Assembly (NCBI RefSeq): GCF_001590835.1
Contig: NZ_LTAQ01000001.1
Coordinates: 607,989 to 671,988 of the forward strand
DNA from: Bacillus gaemokensis
GTDB taxonomy: Bacteria; Bacillota; Bacilli; Bacillales; Bacillaceae_G
Direction of reading: 5' to 3'
DNA: 64,000 bases
A program made the translations under genes and the position numbers. The notes under the pieces are model-generated. The model was given only the letters and a program-made list of their open reading frames with translations, was not told the DNA's origin and did no database searches. Position 1 is the first letter of the stretch. The number at the start of each line of letters is the position of its first letter. Below are positions 8,498 to 16,742 of the stretch, one piece after another.

Positions 8498-8974
8498 TTT
8501 CTTTTCTATCGTCCAAACCTCTTCAATTTTCCAGTGCTCCTCTTCTTTTCCAAGCGCATACTGTACTTTTTTCTGAAGAGACTTTCCACTATCTATTTCT
8601 TTTTCTTCTGTTTCCACAATAACAAAGTCCCCTTTTGCATCTTTCACTTGAACATGATCTAGCTCAATTTTTTTACTCCCTCTTTGAAATGCCGCTTCTT
8701 TTTGCGTTCGTAAATCCTCAGCCCCAACAATTTTGTCCGAAAACAGCGCCATATGTTGATCGAAATTTTTTTCATTCGTCGTTTGGACAAATGCTTCAAT
8801 CACACTTCGAATTTCTTTTTCTTCTTCCGGCGTTACATGCACCTTATTTTCTTTTTTCACCGTGACTTCTTTCTTCTCTACCTCTTTTTTCTGCGTTTCC
8901 TGCTCAGATTGACATCCTATTAACAATAATCCGACTATCATAACAGTTCCTATTTTCTTAGTGAAATTTTGCAT
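8495..8974 (-). CDS. lipoprotein with NTF2/SnoaL-like domain
   Basis: 159 residues. The signal peptide ends at lipobox LLIGC (Cys21), followed by a Lys/Glu-rich linker (about 24-50). The folded domain EIRSVIEAFVQTTNEKNFDQ... ending YALGKEEEHWKIEEVWTIE has the pattern of NTF2-like/DUF4440 proteins. It is likely anchored on the outer face of the membrane. The function is unknown. GGAGG precedes the ATG. Confidence 0.75.
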   Translation of the reverse strand: MQNFTKKIGTVMIVGLLLIGCQSEQETQKKEVEKKEVTVKKENKVHVTPEEEKEIRSVIEAFVQTTNEKNFDQHMALFSDKIVGAEDLRTQKEAAFQRGSKKIELDHVQVKDAKGDFVIVETEEKEIDSGKSLQKKVQYALGKEEEHWKIEEVWTIEKK

Positions 8975-8995
8975 TTAATATTCCTCCAAAAAAGA

Positions 8996-9022
8996 AAAAG
9001 CGAGACGAAATGCCTCGCTTTT
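8996..9022 (-). terminator. alkaline phosphatase terminator
   Basis: Stem AAAAGCGAG/CTCGCTTTT followed on the minus strand by a T-rich tract. It lies between the phosphatase stop and the lipoprotein start. Confidence 0.8.
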
Positions 9023-9030
9023 CTTCACAA

Positions 9031-10416
9031 TTAGCGTCTACCTTTATTAGGGTCACCGCCACCAACAATATCGAAGACACGTTTTGCTAAGTTTGTATTT
9101 TCTTGAACGCCAGAGAATAGATATTTACCTGGTCCAAATGCATATACATTCACATCTTCGCCAGTATGTCCACCTGTTGTCCAACCTGTAACTGAACGTT
9201 TATTAAAGATCTCTTCAATTGCATTATCAATTTTGGTTACATCTTTTGATGGAGCTATATCATTTACAGCTTTAATTTCTTCTGGAGTTAATTCTAAATC
9301 AATATATTTTTTCAATGTTTCTTCTACATTTGCACCTTTTGCAATTTCATTTGCCATAAAGTCTGGTGTACGTTTCGCAGCTTTAATTGCATCAACTTTA
9401 AAGTTATATTCACCGTTCGCACCTAGAGAGAAACCACCTGTAGAATGGTCAGCGGTTGCAACAACTAATGTATGCTTATCCTTTTTCGCAAATTCAATTG
9501 CTGCTTTAAATGCTCTTTCAAAGTCTTCCATTTCACTCATAGCACCAACAACATCATTATCATGTCCAGCCCAGTCAATCTGGCTACCTTCTACCATTAA
9601 GAAGAAACCTTTATCGTTTTTATTTAAACGATCGATTGCTGCATTTGTCATCTCTTCTAGTAAAGGCGTTTTTTCATTGCGATCAATCATTTTATCTAAA
9701 CCACCCGGTGCAAACAAACCAAGAACTTGATCATTTTTATCATTTAATAATTGCTCACGATCTGTTACATAGCTATAACCAGACTTCTTAAATTCTTCTG
9801 TAAGATTGCGATCTTTTCTCACGAAGTTCTTTACACCACCGCCAAGAAGAACATCTACTTTATGTTTGCCATTAATTTTTTCATCAAAGTAATCATTCGC
9901 AATTGCATCCATATTTTTACGACTAATATCGTGAGCGCCAAAAGCAGCTGGCGTTGCATGTGTGATTTCAGAAGTTGCAACTAGTCCTGTTGATTTTCCT
10001 TTTTCTTTTGCTTGTTCAAGTACTGTTTTTACTTCTGTCTTATCATTATCGACCGAAATTGCTGCATTATATGTTTTTACACCTGCTGCCATCGCTGTTG
10101 CCGCTGATGCAGAGTCCGTAATATTTTCATGTTCATCTTCCGGATATGTCTTTTGTGTCCCTACAAGATGCTTATCAAACTCTGTTGACTCCATTTCAAA
10201 TGTTTTTGGATTATCTTTCATATAGCGATGAGCTGTCATATAAGAAGGTCCCATACCATCGCCAATTAAAACAATAACGTTCTTAATTTTTTGATCGCTC
10301 GCTTTTCCATCTGCTTTAATCACATCTGAACGCGTTACGCCCCACGTTACTACTGAAGTTAGTGCTAACGATGTCACAACCGCAAATGGCCATGCTTTCT
10401 TCATAAACTTTTTCAC
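9031..10416 (-). CDS. secreted alkaline phosphatase
   Basis: 461-residue phosphomonoesterase of the PhoA/PhoB family that releases phosphate outside the cell. A basic, hydrophobic signal peptide occupies residues 1-35. Metal-site Asp53 is in IGDGMG, nucleophile Ser102 is in TDSASAAT, and further ligands lie in EGSQIDWAGHDND and ATADHSTGG. The C-terminal GWTTGGHTGEDV carries the last His ligand. Tandem PhoP-like boxes lie upstream (10494-10520), suggesting induction by phosphate limitation. Confidence 0.94.
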   Translation of the reverse strand: MKKFMKKAWPFAVVTSLALTSVVTWGVTRSDVIKADGKASDQKIKNVIVLIGDGMGPSYMTAHRYMKDNPKTFEMESTEFDKHLVGTQKTYPEDEHENITDSASAATAMAAGVKTYNAAISVDNDKTEVKTVLEQAKEKGKSTGLVATSEITHATPAAFGAHDISRKNMDAIANDYFDEKINGKHKVDVLLGGGVKNFVRKDRNLTEEFKKSGYSYVTDREQLLNDKNDQVLGLFAPGGLDKMIDRNEKTPLLEEMTNAAIDRLNKNDKGFFLMVEGSQIDWAGHDNDVVGAMSEMEDFERAFKAAIEFAKKDKHTLVVATADHSTGGFSLGANGEYNFKVDAIKAAKRTPDFMANEIAKGANVEETLKKYIDLELTPEEIKAVNDIAPSKDVTKIDNAIEEIFNKRSVTGWTTGGHTGEDVNVYAFGPGKYLFSGVQENTNLAKRVFDIVGGGDPNKGRR

Positions 10417-10708
10417 TTTTTTGTCCCCCTAATAGGTTATTCAGTTCCCATTACCAAATTTAACGGAAGACTATTAAGGAAAAGTTAGTTATATGTAAAC
10501 TTTTTGTTAAGTTATGTAAATTCTCGTTATAATTTGTATATCTTTGTCTTATGACATCACGGTTGATCCACTTTACAAAATACTTGTCAGGAGATGTGGA
10601 GTTCTTTAAATTGAAAAAAGTAAATTTACATTCTACCTATCAAAAACCGAATATTTACTTTTTTTATGATAAAATATTTTTACCAAATTAGAAATGTGGT
10701 GACTCCCT
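10417..10708. other. divergent spacer between alkaline phosphatase and acetyltransferase
   Basis: Besides the PhoP-type boxes it contains a long-loop hairpin, AAAAAAGTAAAT (10614-10625) against ATTTACTTTTTT (10653-10664), just upstream of the acetyltransferase gene. A 46-codon ATG frame runs from 10550 but lacks a ribosome site and is not called. Confidence 0.5.
10494..10520 (-). promoter_or_regulatory. tandem PhoP-type boxes upstream of alkaline phosphatase
   Basis: On the minus strand, TTTACA (10520-10515), TTAACA (10510-10505) and TTTACA (10499-10494) are spaced 10 and 11 bases apart, close to the Bacillus Pho box (direct TTNACA repeats about 11 bp apart). They lie 78-104 bases upstream of the phosphatase start. 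Confidence 0.65.
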
Positions 10709-11548
10709 ATGAAAATAGAACAACTAAATGAATCTAGTATTCCTAATCTCTTTTCTCTTTGCGAAGCTGTTGGATGGTTACAACATAAATCATTTATGAA
10801 AAAACAATTTGAAATGTATCTCTCAGTAGGAACACTATTTGGATGTATACATAATAAAATGCTAATTGCTGCTGGCGGGGTATTCCCTTTTGAGTCTGGT
10901 TTTTCCTCCATCGGCATGTTAATCGTCCATCCTAACTTTCAGAGACAGGGGCTTGGTCGTACCTTACTAGATAACTGCCTACAGCTAGCCCAGCCTTCTC
11001 TTCCTATTATCCTCATCGCAACAGAAGCTGGTGTGCCTTTATATCAATCGTACGGTTTTACGACAATGACAACGATTCATCGCTTTGAAAGGTTTGTTAC
11101 GAATACATCTACAAATCTCTCCTATGTAAAGCAAATTAGGCAACATGATCTCGTCTCTCTCATTAACCTTGATCAACTAGCAACAGGCGCTTGCCGAGCA
11201 CAACCCTATTCACTATTACTAGCGAGAGCCACATTCACATTCAAAATAGAAAGAAACGGTAGAATAGAAGCTTTCGCATTATGCATGCAAAAAGACGATA
11301 TATTATGCGTGACTCCTCTTATCGCAAAGCAAGAAGAAGATGCTATACAGTTATTACAGATGCTTTGTAAAGCTTGGAACGGAACTGTTCGTATTGATGT
11401 TCCGCATTCACAATTTACATTTCGCGAATACCTTCGAACAACAAATTTCCAGGAAACACTTCTTTCACCTCTAATGATAAAAAATGGAAGTCAACTTTCT
11501 GGAAATCGTAATATATTGTTTGCTATGATGGATACAGCATTATGTTAG
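10709..11548 (+). CDS. GNAT-family acetyltransferase
   Basis: 279 residues. The N-terminal GNAT domain has the acetyl-CoA loop QRQGLGRTLLDNC at about residues 73-85, preceded by the beta strand SIGMLIVHP, and followed by YQSYGF near 114. The C-terminal half (150-279) looks like a second, degenerate GNAT-type or ligand domain. The substrate is unknown. It lies 15 bases upstream of a lipoprotein hydrolase gene and is probably cotranscribed. Confidence 0.85.
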   Translation: MKIEQLNESSIPNLFSLCEAVGWLQHKSFMKKQFEMYLSVGTLFGCIHNKMLIAAGGVFPFESGFSSIGMLIVHPNFQRQGLGRTLLDNCLQLAQPSLPIILIATEAGVPLYQSYGFTTMTTIHRFERFVTNTSTNLSYVKQIRQHDLVSLINLDQLATGACRAQPYSLLLARATFTFKIERNGRIEAFALCMQKDDILCVTPLIAKQEEDAIQLLQMLCKAWNGTVRIDVPHSQFTFREYLRTTNFQETLLSPLMIKNGSQLSGNRNILFAMMDTALC

Positions 11549-11563
11549 AAAGGGGATACCTAT

Positions 11564-12445
11564 TTGAAGCGACTTAACTATTATATGGTGAGTTGCCTTA
11601 CGCTTACACTATTAGTGGGTTGCAATGCAACAGAAAAACCAGCAGAAACAGTAAAACAAGTTAAAAATACAATTACCACAAAGCTAACGACCGATGAAAA
11701 AATGGTTGAAATAGATGGACAAACCATTTACTTCAAACAAATTGGTAAAAAGAAACCACCATTACTTATGCTTCATGGATTTGGCGGATCATCCAATGGC
11801 TTTCATGATATTTATTCAGAATTAGCCAAAGATCATACCATTATTTCTGTTGATGTTTTAGGATTTGGTCGTTCTTCCAAACCGATGGATTTTCCATATT
11901 CTTTCCCAAATCACGCCAACCTTTATTATAAGTTAATGAAAAAACTAGGTTATGATACATTTTCCATACTGGGTCACTCCATGGGAGGAGAAATTTCGCT
12001 TAATTTAACATACTTATACCCAGATGCAGTTACTCATCTCATTTTAACGGACGCTACAGGGGCCATATCATTAACAAATAGGAAAGGCTCACCTAAGCCA
12101 CAGTTATCGAATGATTTGCATACTGTTTCTTCTATTACAGATTATGATGAAAGCAAAGTGAAATTTAAGCGTGATGATACAGAACATTATAACCAGATGA
12201 AAATGTGGCCTAGACGCCTTAAGATTAATGCTAGTGAAATCAAACTTCCCACTTTAATTATTTGGGGCAGAAATGACAGTAGCGTTTCATGGAAAGAAGG
12301 CGAATCTTATCATCAGTTCTTAAAAAATAGTACTTTCCATGTTATAGAAAAAGGTTATCACGCACCCTTTCGCCAAGAACCGAAAGAATTTATAGGATAT
12401 GTAAAAGAATTCTTTGAAAAAAATCCAGTCGAAACAACGAAGTAA
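11564..12445 (+). CDS. alpha/beta hydrolase lipoprotein
   Basis: 293 residues, starting at TTG after a GAAAGGGG site. The signal peptide ends in lipobox LLVGC (Cys20). The alpha/beta-hydrolase fold shows the oxyanion motif HGFGG (71-75), the nucleophile elbow GHSMGG (Ser139), the acid near WGRNDSS and the catalytic His in EKGYHAPF near 266. It is probably a membrane-anchored esterase or lipase of unknown substrate, in an operon with the preceding acetyltransferase. Confidence 0.85.
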   Translation: MKRLNYYMVSCLTLTLLVGCNATEKPAETVKQVKNTITTKLTTDEKMVEIDGQTIYFKQIGKKKPPLLMLHGFGGSSNGFHDIYSELAKDHTIISVDVLGFGRSSKPMDFPYSFPNHANLYYKLMKKLGYDTFSILGHSMGGEISLNLTYLYPDAVTHLILTDATGAISLTNRKGSPKPQLSNDLHTVSSITDYDESKVKFKRDDTEHYNQMKMWPRRLKINASEIKLPTLIIWGRNDSSVSWKEGESYHQFLKNSTFHVIEKGYHAPFRQEPKEFIGYVKEFFEKNPVETTK

Positions 12446-12448
12446 CAA

Positions 12449-12481
12449 AAACGGGTATCTCACCTTTGAGATACCCGTTTC
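12449..12481. terminator. bidirectional terminator
   Basis: Stem AACGGGTATCTCA/TGAGATACCCGTT between convergent genes, with A/T tracts on each side. Confidence 0.85.
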
Positions 12482-12486
12482 ATATA

Positions 12487-12987
12487 TTAAGCAGCTTGCT
12501 TTTGTCGTTTTTGACCTTTCGATCCTAATAATTTTGCTACAACCCATCCATCTACTCCAAGTTTCCCTGCATTCATACCAGCGACAAGAACGAACATAGA
12601 TAAAATAACCATTTGTGGATTCACACCTAGAGACCCACTAAACATATAGGAAAAGTTCATTACAAGGCCAAAAAATACAGCTGTTTTTGTTAAACAACCT
12701 ACGATTAAACCTATTCCAACTAGAATTTCTCCCCATGTTACAAGTGTGTTAAACATATCAACATTCGGAATTGCAAAGTCTTGCAAGAATGATGCCCACC
12801 AAGACTGCACTGCTGGTTGTGCTCCTTTTGACTTTTCAATGGCCCCTTGTAAATACCCTGTAGCGTCAAATCCATTACCTTTTAGTTTACCGATTCCAGC
12901 CATCAGCCACGTGTATCCGAGATAAACACGGATAACCGCTAACACAAAAGAAACTGCTTTGTTTTCTCTTAAAAATTGAATAACCAT
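12487..12987 (-). CDS. DoxX-family membrane protein
   Basis: 166 residues with about four hydrophobic segments (17-34, 86-104, 108-122, 128-143) and a DoxX-like start (VRVYLGYTWLMAGIGKLKG). It ends in a basic tail KGQKRQKQAA. DoxX proteins are membrane components linked to oxidative or thiol stress in some bacteria; the specific role here is unknown. It is monocistronic, with AGGAGG before the ATG. Confidence 0.85.
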   Translation of the reverse strand: MVIQFLRENKAVSFVLAVIRVYLGYTWLMAGIGKLKGNGFDATGYLQGAIEKSKGAQPAVQSWWASFLQDFAIPNVDMFNTLVTWGEILVGIGLIVGCLTKTAVFFGLVMNFSYMFSGSLGVNPQMVILSMFVLVAGMNAGKLGVDGWVVAKLLGSKGQKRQKQAA

Positions 12988-13245
12988 ATATTCCTCCTAA
13001 AGATGTAATTAAGTTAGTTACAGTTAATATAATAACAGTAGTTACTTATTTTTCAAATGTTAATTATGAATACTTTGTGACAATCATTTAAAACGTTCGA
13101 AACTAATATTTATATAGTTACTTTTATTAACTGTAAAAACTTGAAAATATCATAACACAGTTGATAACGATTTTCATTAAAAAAATATAAAAAAATTGTG
13201 TGATAAATGTGAAACGTGCTTATCCTATATTCGGATAAATACGTT
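12988..13245. other. spacer upstream of DoxX gene
   Basis: Contains repeated GTTAC/TTAACTGTAA-like elements (13014-13048 and 13116-13137), a weak Fur-like 15-mer TGATAACGATTTTCA (13162-13176, two mismatches) and an imperfect hairpin (13212-13247) after the next gene's stop. None is strong enough to call separately. Confidence 0.35.
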
Positions 13246-13782
13246 TTATTCTTTGTATAATTGAAATGTAAAAGTCTCATCATCTAATAATTTCGCATCT
13301 TGAAATGCCTCATCTATTGTTTTTTGGTGATTAATAACCCCATAAAATAAGCGTATTGTAAACAGCAATGCTGCATTTCCATCTACATAATCTATGGAGC
13401 CAATATAAGTTTTTACGCCGCTCTTTAAGAATGCTGTTGCGAGTTTTTGGTCACCTAACGTACATCCACTATTGATAATATGTTTATTATGCAATTTTGC
13501 ATATTGATTACTTTCCGTTACACCAAAGTTCCCTCTCGGTTCATTTTCTTCATATACCTCTTCTCCTAATTCTCCTATTACAAATTCACCTTCGTCACCA
13601 TGAAAACAAAAAATAATATAATTCATATCTTCATACAAACTTTTTCCTGAAAGAACATCGATCAAATCACTTGGTCGACCAATCCAATATGTAACAACTC
13701 TTGCCCCGAAATACTCAAGGGTTGCTCGAAGTGATTGTGCTTCTAAATCAGAATTATCGCCAACTACTAATGCAATATTCAA
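13246..13782 (-). CDS. CHAT/caspase-like (clan CD) protein, putative
   Basis: 178 residues if started at the TTG at 13782, which sits 6 bases after GGAGG; an in-frame ATG at 13800 overlaps the upstream stop as ATGA. The middle and end resemble a CHAT/caspase-like peptidase: YIIFCFHGDEGEF (His61) and HIINSGCTLGDQ (Cys107), then LATAFLKSGVKTYIGSIDYVDGNAA, matching the CHAT pattern of HG, SxC and AFLxAGxxxxIGSxxxVDD. The His-Cys dyad and fold are inferred from these patterns alone. It lies directly downstream of a broken histidine phosphatase gene. Confidence 0.6.
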   Translation of the reverse strand: MNIALVVGDNSDLEAQSLRATLEYFGARVVTYWIGRPSDLIDVLSGKSLYEDMNYIIFCFHGDEGEFVIGELGEEVYEENEPRGNFGVTESNQYAKLHNKHIINSGCTLGDQKLATAFLKSGVKTYIGSIDYVDGNAALLFTIRLFYGVINHQKTIDEAFQDAKLLDDETFTFQLYKE

Positions 13783-13796
13783 ATGAAATCCTCCAT

Positions 13797-14286
13797 TCAT
13801 AAGTTCATTTCATATACACCTGTTTCTTTTAAAAAGTCCTCTCTAGTTAGCACCTGCTGTTGTAAATGCTGTCTATACGCTGTAATCGTTCCATCATGTG
13901 AAACAATACAAATTCTTTCTGCCTTTAATGTATAGCACCAATTAATGAATTCATCTGCTTTATTTTGAAATTCTTTCTCTGAAATCGTATTGATCCCCTC
14001 TTTCCATAACACATTATTTTTACTTTCTCCTAAAGAAAAACTAGGAAATAAACCTTCAATCACCTTTTTTCTTAACAATTGGTCACATGGTAATGTTCTT
14101 ACTCCTTCACGATAAGGAAAAATACGAGGAGAAATATATGGATTTGTTATTTTATGGAAAACTACTTTGAAGTAACAATGCTTGTTTTCTCCCTTCTTTT
14201 GTCAAAGATAGATTCTCTAATTGCAAATTCATTGGTAAACCTTTTGTATGCTTTTCTTCACCATGTCTTATGTAAATAAGTTTCAT
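13797..14286 (-). pseudogene. histidine phosphatase (phosphoglycerate mutase family), broken
   Basis: The N-terminal part reads MKLIYIRHGEEKHTKGLPMN from the ATG at 14286, with the phosphohistidine motif RHG, and stops at a TAA at 14153-14155. Another frame continues without a stop through YISPRIFPYREGVRTLPCDQ to the second catalytic motif IVSHDGTITAYR and ends YEMNL at 13797. The region between the two parts is shorter than in intact family members, which suggests an internal deletion plus frameshift. The end overlaps the next gene by ATGA, so the two were once translationally coupled. Confidence 0.75.
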
Positions 14287-14494
14287 CGTTTTACTCCTTT
14301 CTTCGAAAATAAATACACCTCCCAATTGTTCCACTTTCTTCTTTCCCTTCTAGATTCCTCCCGCAATCTTTTCTAACTACAATAATGAACGTATTATGTA
14401 AAAAACATTTGACACCAAACTCAGGAATTATTAAAACGAAATATGTAAAATACTTTTTACAACACTTATATATTTTAGGGAGGGGTTCACAAAT

Positions 14495-14833
14495 ATGAAA
14501 TGGCTTATTGCCCTTATTGGAATGATAATATGGGGCTACATAAACGGATTTTTTAGTAGTGATAAAACTGCTAATCCTTGGATAAAAGATGATGAGCGAG
14601 AACAACAAATTAAGCATAAAGCAATCATAGCAAGTTGGTCAGGTATTTTTATGTTTTGTATGATTAGCCTTTTTAATAAATTATTAGGTTTAGGTGGAGG
14701 AGAAAAATCCCCTTACTTACCAGATCCTTTAGCAACCATTTTAAAAGAAAATGTGGAATTACAAGTTTTACTCACACTATTTATCCTGTATGGAGTGTTT
14801 TATTTATATTACAGAAAAAAGATGAGTGTATAA
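14495..14833 (+). CDS. small membrane protein of unknown function
   Basis: 112 residues with three hydrophobic segments: 1-20 (MKWLIALIGMIIWGYINGFF), about 46-66, and 92-108 before a basic end YYRKKMSV. A polar loop KDDEREQQIKHK separates the first two. AGGGAGGGG precedes the ATG. The family is not recognised; the topology suggests an integral membrane protein. Confidence 0.75.
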   Translation: MKWLIALIGMIIWGYINGFFSSDKTANPWIKDDEREQQIKHKAIIASWSGIFMFCMISLFNKLLGLGGGEKSPYLPDPLATILKENVELQVLLTLFILYGVFYLYYRKKMSV

Positions 14834-14902
14834 GTTGCACAGGAATTATACGAGATAAAGCAAATACATTAATTTATATCCATAAAGGAATGTACGATAT
14901 GT

Positions 14903-14998
14903 ATGATTCTTGAAATGAAAGAAACTGATGCCGCATCATTTTTAGCATTATGCCAAGCTATAGATGGCGAAACAAACTTTATGCTTTTTAACTTATGA
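14903..14998 (+). pseudogene. N-terminal fragment of a GNAT acetyltransferase
   Basis: A 31-codon frame reads MILEMKETDAASFLALCQAI then DGETNFMLFNL and a stop. EDAxxFLxLxxxIDxETxFML is the usual start of a GNAT acetyltransferase family common in Bacillus, but the remaining roughly 140 residues, including the acetyl-CoA loop, are absent. There is no convincing ribosome site. It is best read as a deletion remnant. Confidence 0.6.
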
Positions 14999-15057
14999 TT
15001 CCTTCCTAAATGGATATAGTAAAAAAGATATAACGAAACCTATAGGAGGATTCATCA

Positions 15058-15180
15058 ATGAGCAACTCAAACGATTTTTTAGAAACGCTACACGAGAAAC
15101 AAGCAAAAGATGAACAAAATAGAAAGCACCAAGGTAAAGGAAACCCTGGAAAAAAGAAACCGAATAAAACGCACAAATAA
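15058..15180 (+). CDS. small basic protein, DUF4023-like
   Basis: 40 residues: MSNSNDFLETLHEKQAKDEQ then NRKHQGKGNPGKKKPNKTHK. AGGAGGA lies 7 bases before the ATG and a strong terminator follows. The NRKxQGKGNPG block is typical of the short Bacillus DUF4023 family (from memory). High Lys/Asn content and small size recall minor spore proteins, but no function is established here. Confidence 0.75.
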   Translation: MSNSNDFLETLHEKQAKDEQNRKHQGKGNPGKKKPNKTHK

Positions 15181-15204
15181 CCGTTCATTATTTACAATGA
15201 AATG

Positions 15205-15240
15205 GAGCCACCTAAAATCATTTTTAGGTGGCTCTTTTTA
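15205..15240 (+). terminator. terminator
   Basis: Perfect 13-bp stem GAGCCACCTAAAA/TTTTAGGTGGCTC (15205-15217, 15222-15234) with a T tract. It also covers the convergent gene's stop. Confidence 0.88.
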
Positions 15241-16476
15241 GCATTCTTTTATAGCAATAACATCCTCCCAATTCCATTTCTCATAATACCACTCGGGCAC
15301 ATCTATATTGCCAATCCATTTCTTTGCATGTTTTCCATCACTATCAGCAACCCACAGCTCTGCTTTCTTACGATCCGACCGTAACCATGTCAATTCCTTA
15401 CTGCTCCTCATATAAACCGGACTATAATCACCATATGTTTTTGGTGGTTTTGTAATTTGCTCTTGCTGATTGGTTGTAATATTTACTCTATATAAAGAAG
15501 GGAATGGTCTTTTTTCTGGGACAGTCGATATATCTGCCTCCTTTGCCCTTGAAGTTGTAATCACCTTATCGTTATGCCATGTAAAATCCCAGTCAACATA
15601 CCCTTTTGGAGTGAATTTTTCTTGCTGGAGAACAGGTAATTCTTTTATTTTCAAATGTTTATTTTCTAATGCAAACCTCCCGCTCCCTTCAATATAAGCG
15701 AGTATATTTTTCGATGGAGCCCATTGAAACCACTGGCTTTTTAATAGCATTTCATCTACTTTTTCAAAATGACTTCCATCTGCTTTTAGAAGGCATAATG
15801 TATTACTATCCGCTGACCACGAAGCGGTTGGAACAGCTAAAAATGCAATCCACTTTTGATTTGGAGACCACTTAAAATCACTTGCAACATAAGCTAAGAA
15901 ATCATCATGCTGACTTGGTAATGAATATAGATGCTTCATTTTATGTGGATTCATCTTCGCATCCCTTTGCACTTCATATAGTTGCGCTCCGGTCCACCCT
16001 GTCGGGAGTAAATATGCTGTAGAAGATACAAGAAATTTTCTTCCATCCGGATACCATGCATAATCCCCCACACCTGCTGATACACCTTCCGCCACCGGAT
16101 TCTTTTTTTCTACATCAAATATGTTTAACAGATCTGTAAATTCAAATGCAATTATATTATCTATCGGTGACCATTGGTAGTTACTCATCTCATCTTCAAA
16201 CGGAATAACCTTTTTTTCATCCTCGATTCTGTACAGCTCCAGATGTTGTTTTTCTTTCCCTTTCGCATATGCAACCCATTTACCATCGTGTGACCATTTT
16301 GGTTTTGTAACATATTCCCCTTTTGTTATTTGCTTCTCTTTCCCGTGAACTTTTATCCAAAGGTTATGATTGCGAATAAAAGCGACTTTTATTCCTTTAG
16401 TCTCTGCACTACCAACAGAAAGCATGCTAGAAAATAGCAACACAGCTATACAACAACTCGATATTAGCTTTTTCAA
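15238..16476 (-). CDS. secreted TolB-like beta-propeller protein
   Basis: About 412 residues from the TTG at 16476, chosen because GGGGGTG lies 10 bases upstream and the product then begins MKKLISSCCIAVLLFSSMLS, a normal signal peptide ending near GSAET. Repeated blades show the TolB/WD40-like pattern (KPKWSHDGKWVAYAKG, YQWSPIDNIIAFE, FKWSPNQKWIAFL, FTWHNDKVITTS, and a final DYSPVYMRSSKELTWL). A longer in-frame start at 16512 is less likely. The role is unknown, perhaps envelope-associated binding. Confidence 0.8.
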   Translation of the reverse strand: MKKLISSCCIAVLLFSSMLSVGSAETKGIKVAFIRNHNLWIKVHGKEKQITKGEYVTKPKWSHDGKWVAYAKGKEKQHLELYRIEDEKKVIPFEDEMSNYQWSPIDNIIAFEFTDLLNIFDVEKKNPVAEGVSAGVGDYAWYPDGRKFLVSSTAYLLPTGWTGAQLYEVQRDAKMNPHKMKHLYSLPSQHDDFLAYVASDFKWSPNQKWIAFLAVPTASWSADSNTLCLLKADGSHFEKVDEMLLKSQWFQWAPSKNILAYIEGSGRFALENKHLKIKELPVLQQEKFTPKGYVDWDFTWHNDKVITTSRAKEADISTVPEKRPFPSLYRVNITTNQQEQITKPPKTYGDYSPVYMRSSKELTWLRSDRKKAELWVADSDGKHAKKWIGNIDVPEWYYEKWNWEDVIAIKEC

Positions 16477-16742
16477 AATGGAACCACACCCCCTTTCTTT
16501 TTTTCCTAGCATCCCTCACATCTCATGTGCTATATACAAAACCCTTAAATATCCGACAAAACGTTCTATTAAAGATCTTAATTCTCTAAGGTTTTTTCAG
16601 AATATTCAATTCCTAGAGGATTACCATGAATTATGTCGAATTCATGGTGTATCCAACATCCATTTTGTTTTTGCTGAAAAAATACGAGAAGGTTAGCGAT
16701 GCATTTTGAGAGAGTTGGCATATTTTATTAGGGGGAGTTTCA
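16477..16742. other. spacer upstream of subtilase pseudogene
   Basis: About 265 bases with no frame that looks coding. It ends in the AGGGGGAG ribosome site of the broken subtilase. Confidence 0.45.

Noticed and set aside
9233-9730. 165-codon plus-strand frame
   Set aside because: Antisense to the conserved alkaline phosphatase gene, with no ribosome site.
10550-10690. 46-codon plus-strand frame before the acetyltransferase gene
   Set aside because: No ribosome site; the frame crosses the phosphatase/acetyltransferase spacer and a hairpin, and its translation resembles nothing known.
13162-13176. Fur-box-like 15-mer upstream of the DoxX gene
   Set aside because: Two mismatches and about 175 bases from the nearest start; too weak to call.
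14291-14617. 108-codon minus-strand frame opposite the 14495-14833 membrane gene
   Set aside because: No ribosome site, low-complexity hydrophobic translation, and it lies antisense to a better supported gene with a strong ribosome site.
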